The notes below the pieces were generated by a model, which was given only the letters and a program-made list of their open reading frames with translations, ran no database searches and was not told the DNA's origin. Below are positions 13,971 through 14,526 of a DNA stretch of 14,526 bases, piece by piece (position 1 is the stretch's first letter; each line of letters starts with the position of its first letter). Where the stretch lies: contig CAKAPY010000015.1 of NCBI GenBank assembly GCA_916719935.1, forward strand, positions 1 to 14,526, in the 5' to 3' direction. This DNA comes from an uncultured Actinomyces sp. (GTDB lineage: Bacteria > Actinomycetota > Actinomycetes > Actinomycetales > Actinomycetaceae). Both the position numbers and the translations under genes were made by a program.

Positions 13971-14526
13971 ATGCCATCATCAAAGCCACGCGCGCTGTCT
14001 CGAGACATTATCTTGTCTACTGCGCTCGAATTGGTTGATGAGGAGGGGCTCTCCGCTCTATCTCTGCGATCTTTGGGAAAGCGCCTAGGGGTGTCCCAAG
14101 CCGCGTTTTACCGCCATATTCCTGATAAGGCTGCTCTACTAGAGGGAATCTCTGAGCAGGTTTGGCGCCTCACTTTCAACTCATTTTTAGCTCGCGTTGA
14201 GGGCGGGAAAGTGGACGTACCGGGGCGCTCTGAGTCCACAACTTCGTCCGAGGCGACGCACGACGCACCGGGAGCACCCCAGGCTGCCTCGGCCTCGCCG
14301 CTGCTGGCCTACATGCGCGAGTACGCGCACTGCTTGGCCACCACGCTTCGCGCACACCCGGGCACAGTCATGTTGCTACTCACGCACCCGATGTCGACTC
14401 CCGAGCAGCTTTCTCAGCTGGCGCGCGTTTTCGTGACACTTGCCCGGCGAGGTTTTACTCCAAACGCGGATATGCTCGGATTGGTCAATGCTGTATCGAT
14501 CTACACGACGGCTTTCGTTGCCGCCG
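13971..14526 (+). CDS. TetR-family transcriptional regulator, 3' end outside window
   Basis: The frame runs from ATG 13971 to the window edge (185 residues seen). CGGAGAG precedes the start, and the gene begins 20 bases after the permease stop, so it is probably the third gene of the operon. The N-terminus is a TetR DNA-binding domain: ALSRDIILSTALELVDEEG at 8-26, then the helix-turn-helix SLRSLGKRLGVSQAAFYRHI at 31-50 and PDKAALLEGI at 51-60. Residues about 78-110 are a Ser/Ala/Pro-rich loop, longer than usual between the DNA-binding and ligand-binding domains. The C-terminal part is helical with TetR-type ligand-domain character. It likely represses the exporter operon, including itself, through the two dyads upstream of the ATPase gene. 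The inducing ligand is unknown. Confidence 0.88.
   Translation, partial: MPSSKPRALSRDIILSTALELVDEEGLSALSLRSLGKRLGVSQAAFYRHIPDKAALLEGISEQVWRLTFNSFLARVEGGKVDVPGRSESTTSSEATHDAPGAPQAASASPLLAYMREYAHCLATTLRAHPGTVMLLLTHPMSTPEQLSQLARVFVTLARRGFTPNADMLGLVNAVSIYTTAFVAA

Overview
The window looks like chromosome of a high-GC Gram-positive bacterium, most likely an actinomycete of the Actinomyces/Schaalia kind. The reasons are the generally high GC, frequent GTG starts, strong Shine-Dalgarno sequences, and a ferrochelatase joined to an HemQ-type coproheme decarboxylase, which belongs to the coproporphyrin-dependent heme pathway of Gram-positives. The genus is an inference; there is no rRNA or tRNA in the window to confirm it.

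Layout. Bases 1-382 hold the tail of an antitoxin gene and a RelE/ParE-type toxin reading frame that lacks a standard start codon. A nitroreductase (385-1107, minus) and a PLP-dependent threonine-aldolase-like enzyme (1176-2225, minus) follow. Divergent from the latter is a SAM methyltransferase (2335-3192, plus). From 3258 to 6849 a minus-strand cluster reads ferrochelatase-HemQ, then tag (3-methyladenine glycosylase I), then a uracil-DNA-glycosylase-superfamily protein. It couples the last steps of heme synthesis to two base-excision enzymes.

At 6957-7042 lies an 86-base scar that repeats two separated pieces of tag, joined across a 5-base microhomology. It abuts the stop codon of a 704-residue coiled-coil protein of unknown function (7043-9157, minus), whose base composition is visibly more AT-rich than its surroundings. 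The scar and the composition together suggest that this gene arrived by transfer and that the insertion involved the tag/hem region. It is the best candidate here for an undescribed, possibly defence-related, function. Divergent from it is an ADP-ribosylglycohydrolase (9464-10606, plus).

The right part holds a YbjQ-family small protein (10680-10997, minus), a membrane-anchored alpha/beta-hydrolase esterase (11129-12175, plus), and an ABC exporter (ATPase 12279-13202, permease 13189-13950) followed by a TetR-type regulator cut by the window end (13971 onward). Two 15-base dyad sites, each the reverse complement of the other and 32 bases apart, sit at the exporter promoter and are the probable operators of that regulator.

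No tRNA, rRNA, CRISPR array, transposase or integrase was seen.
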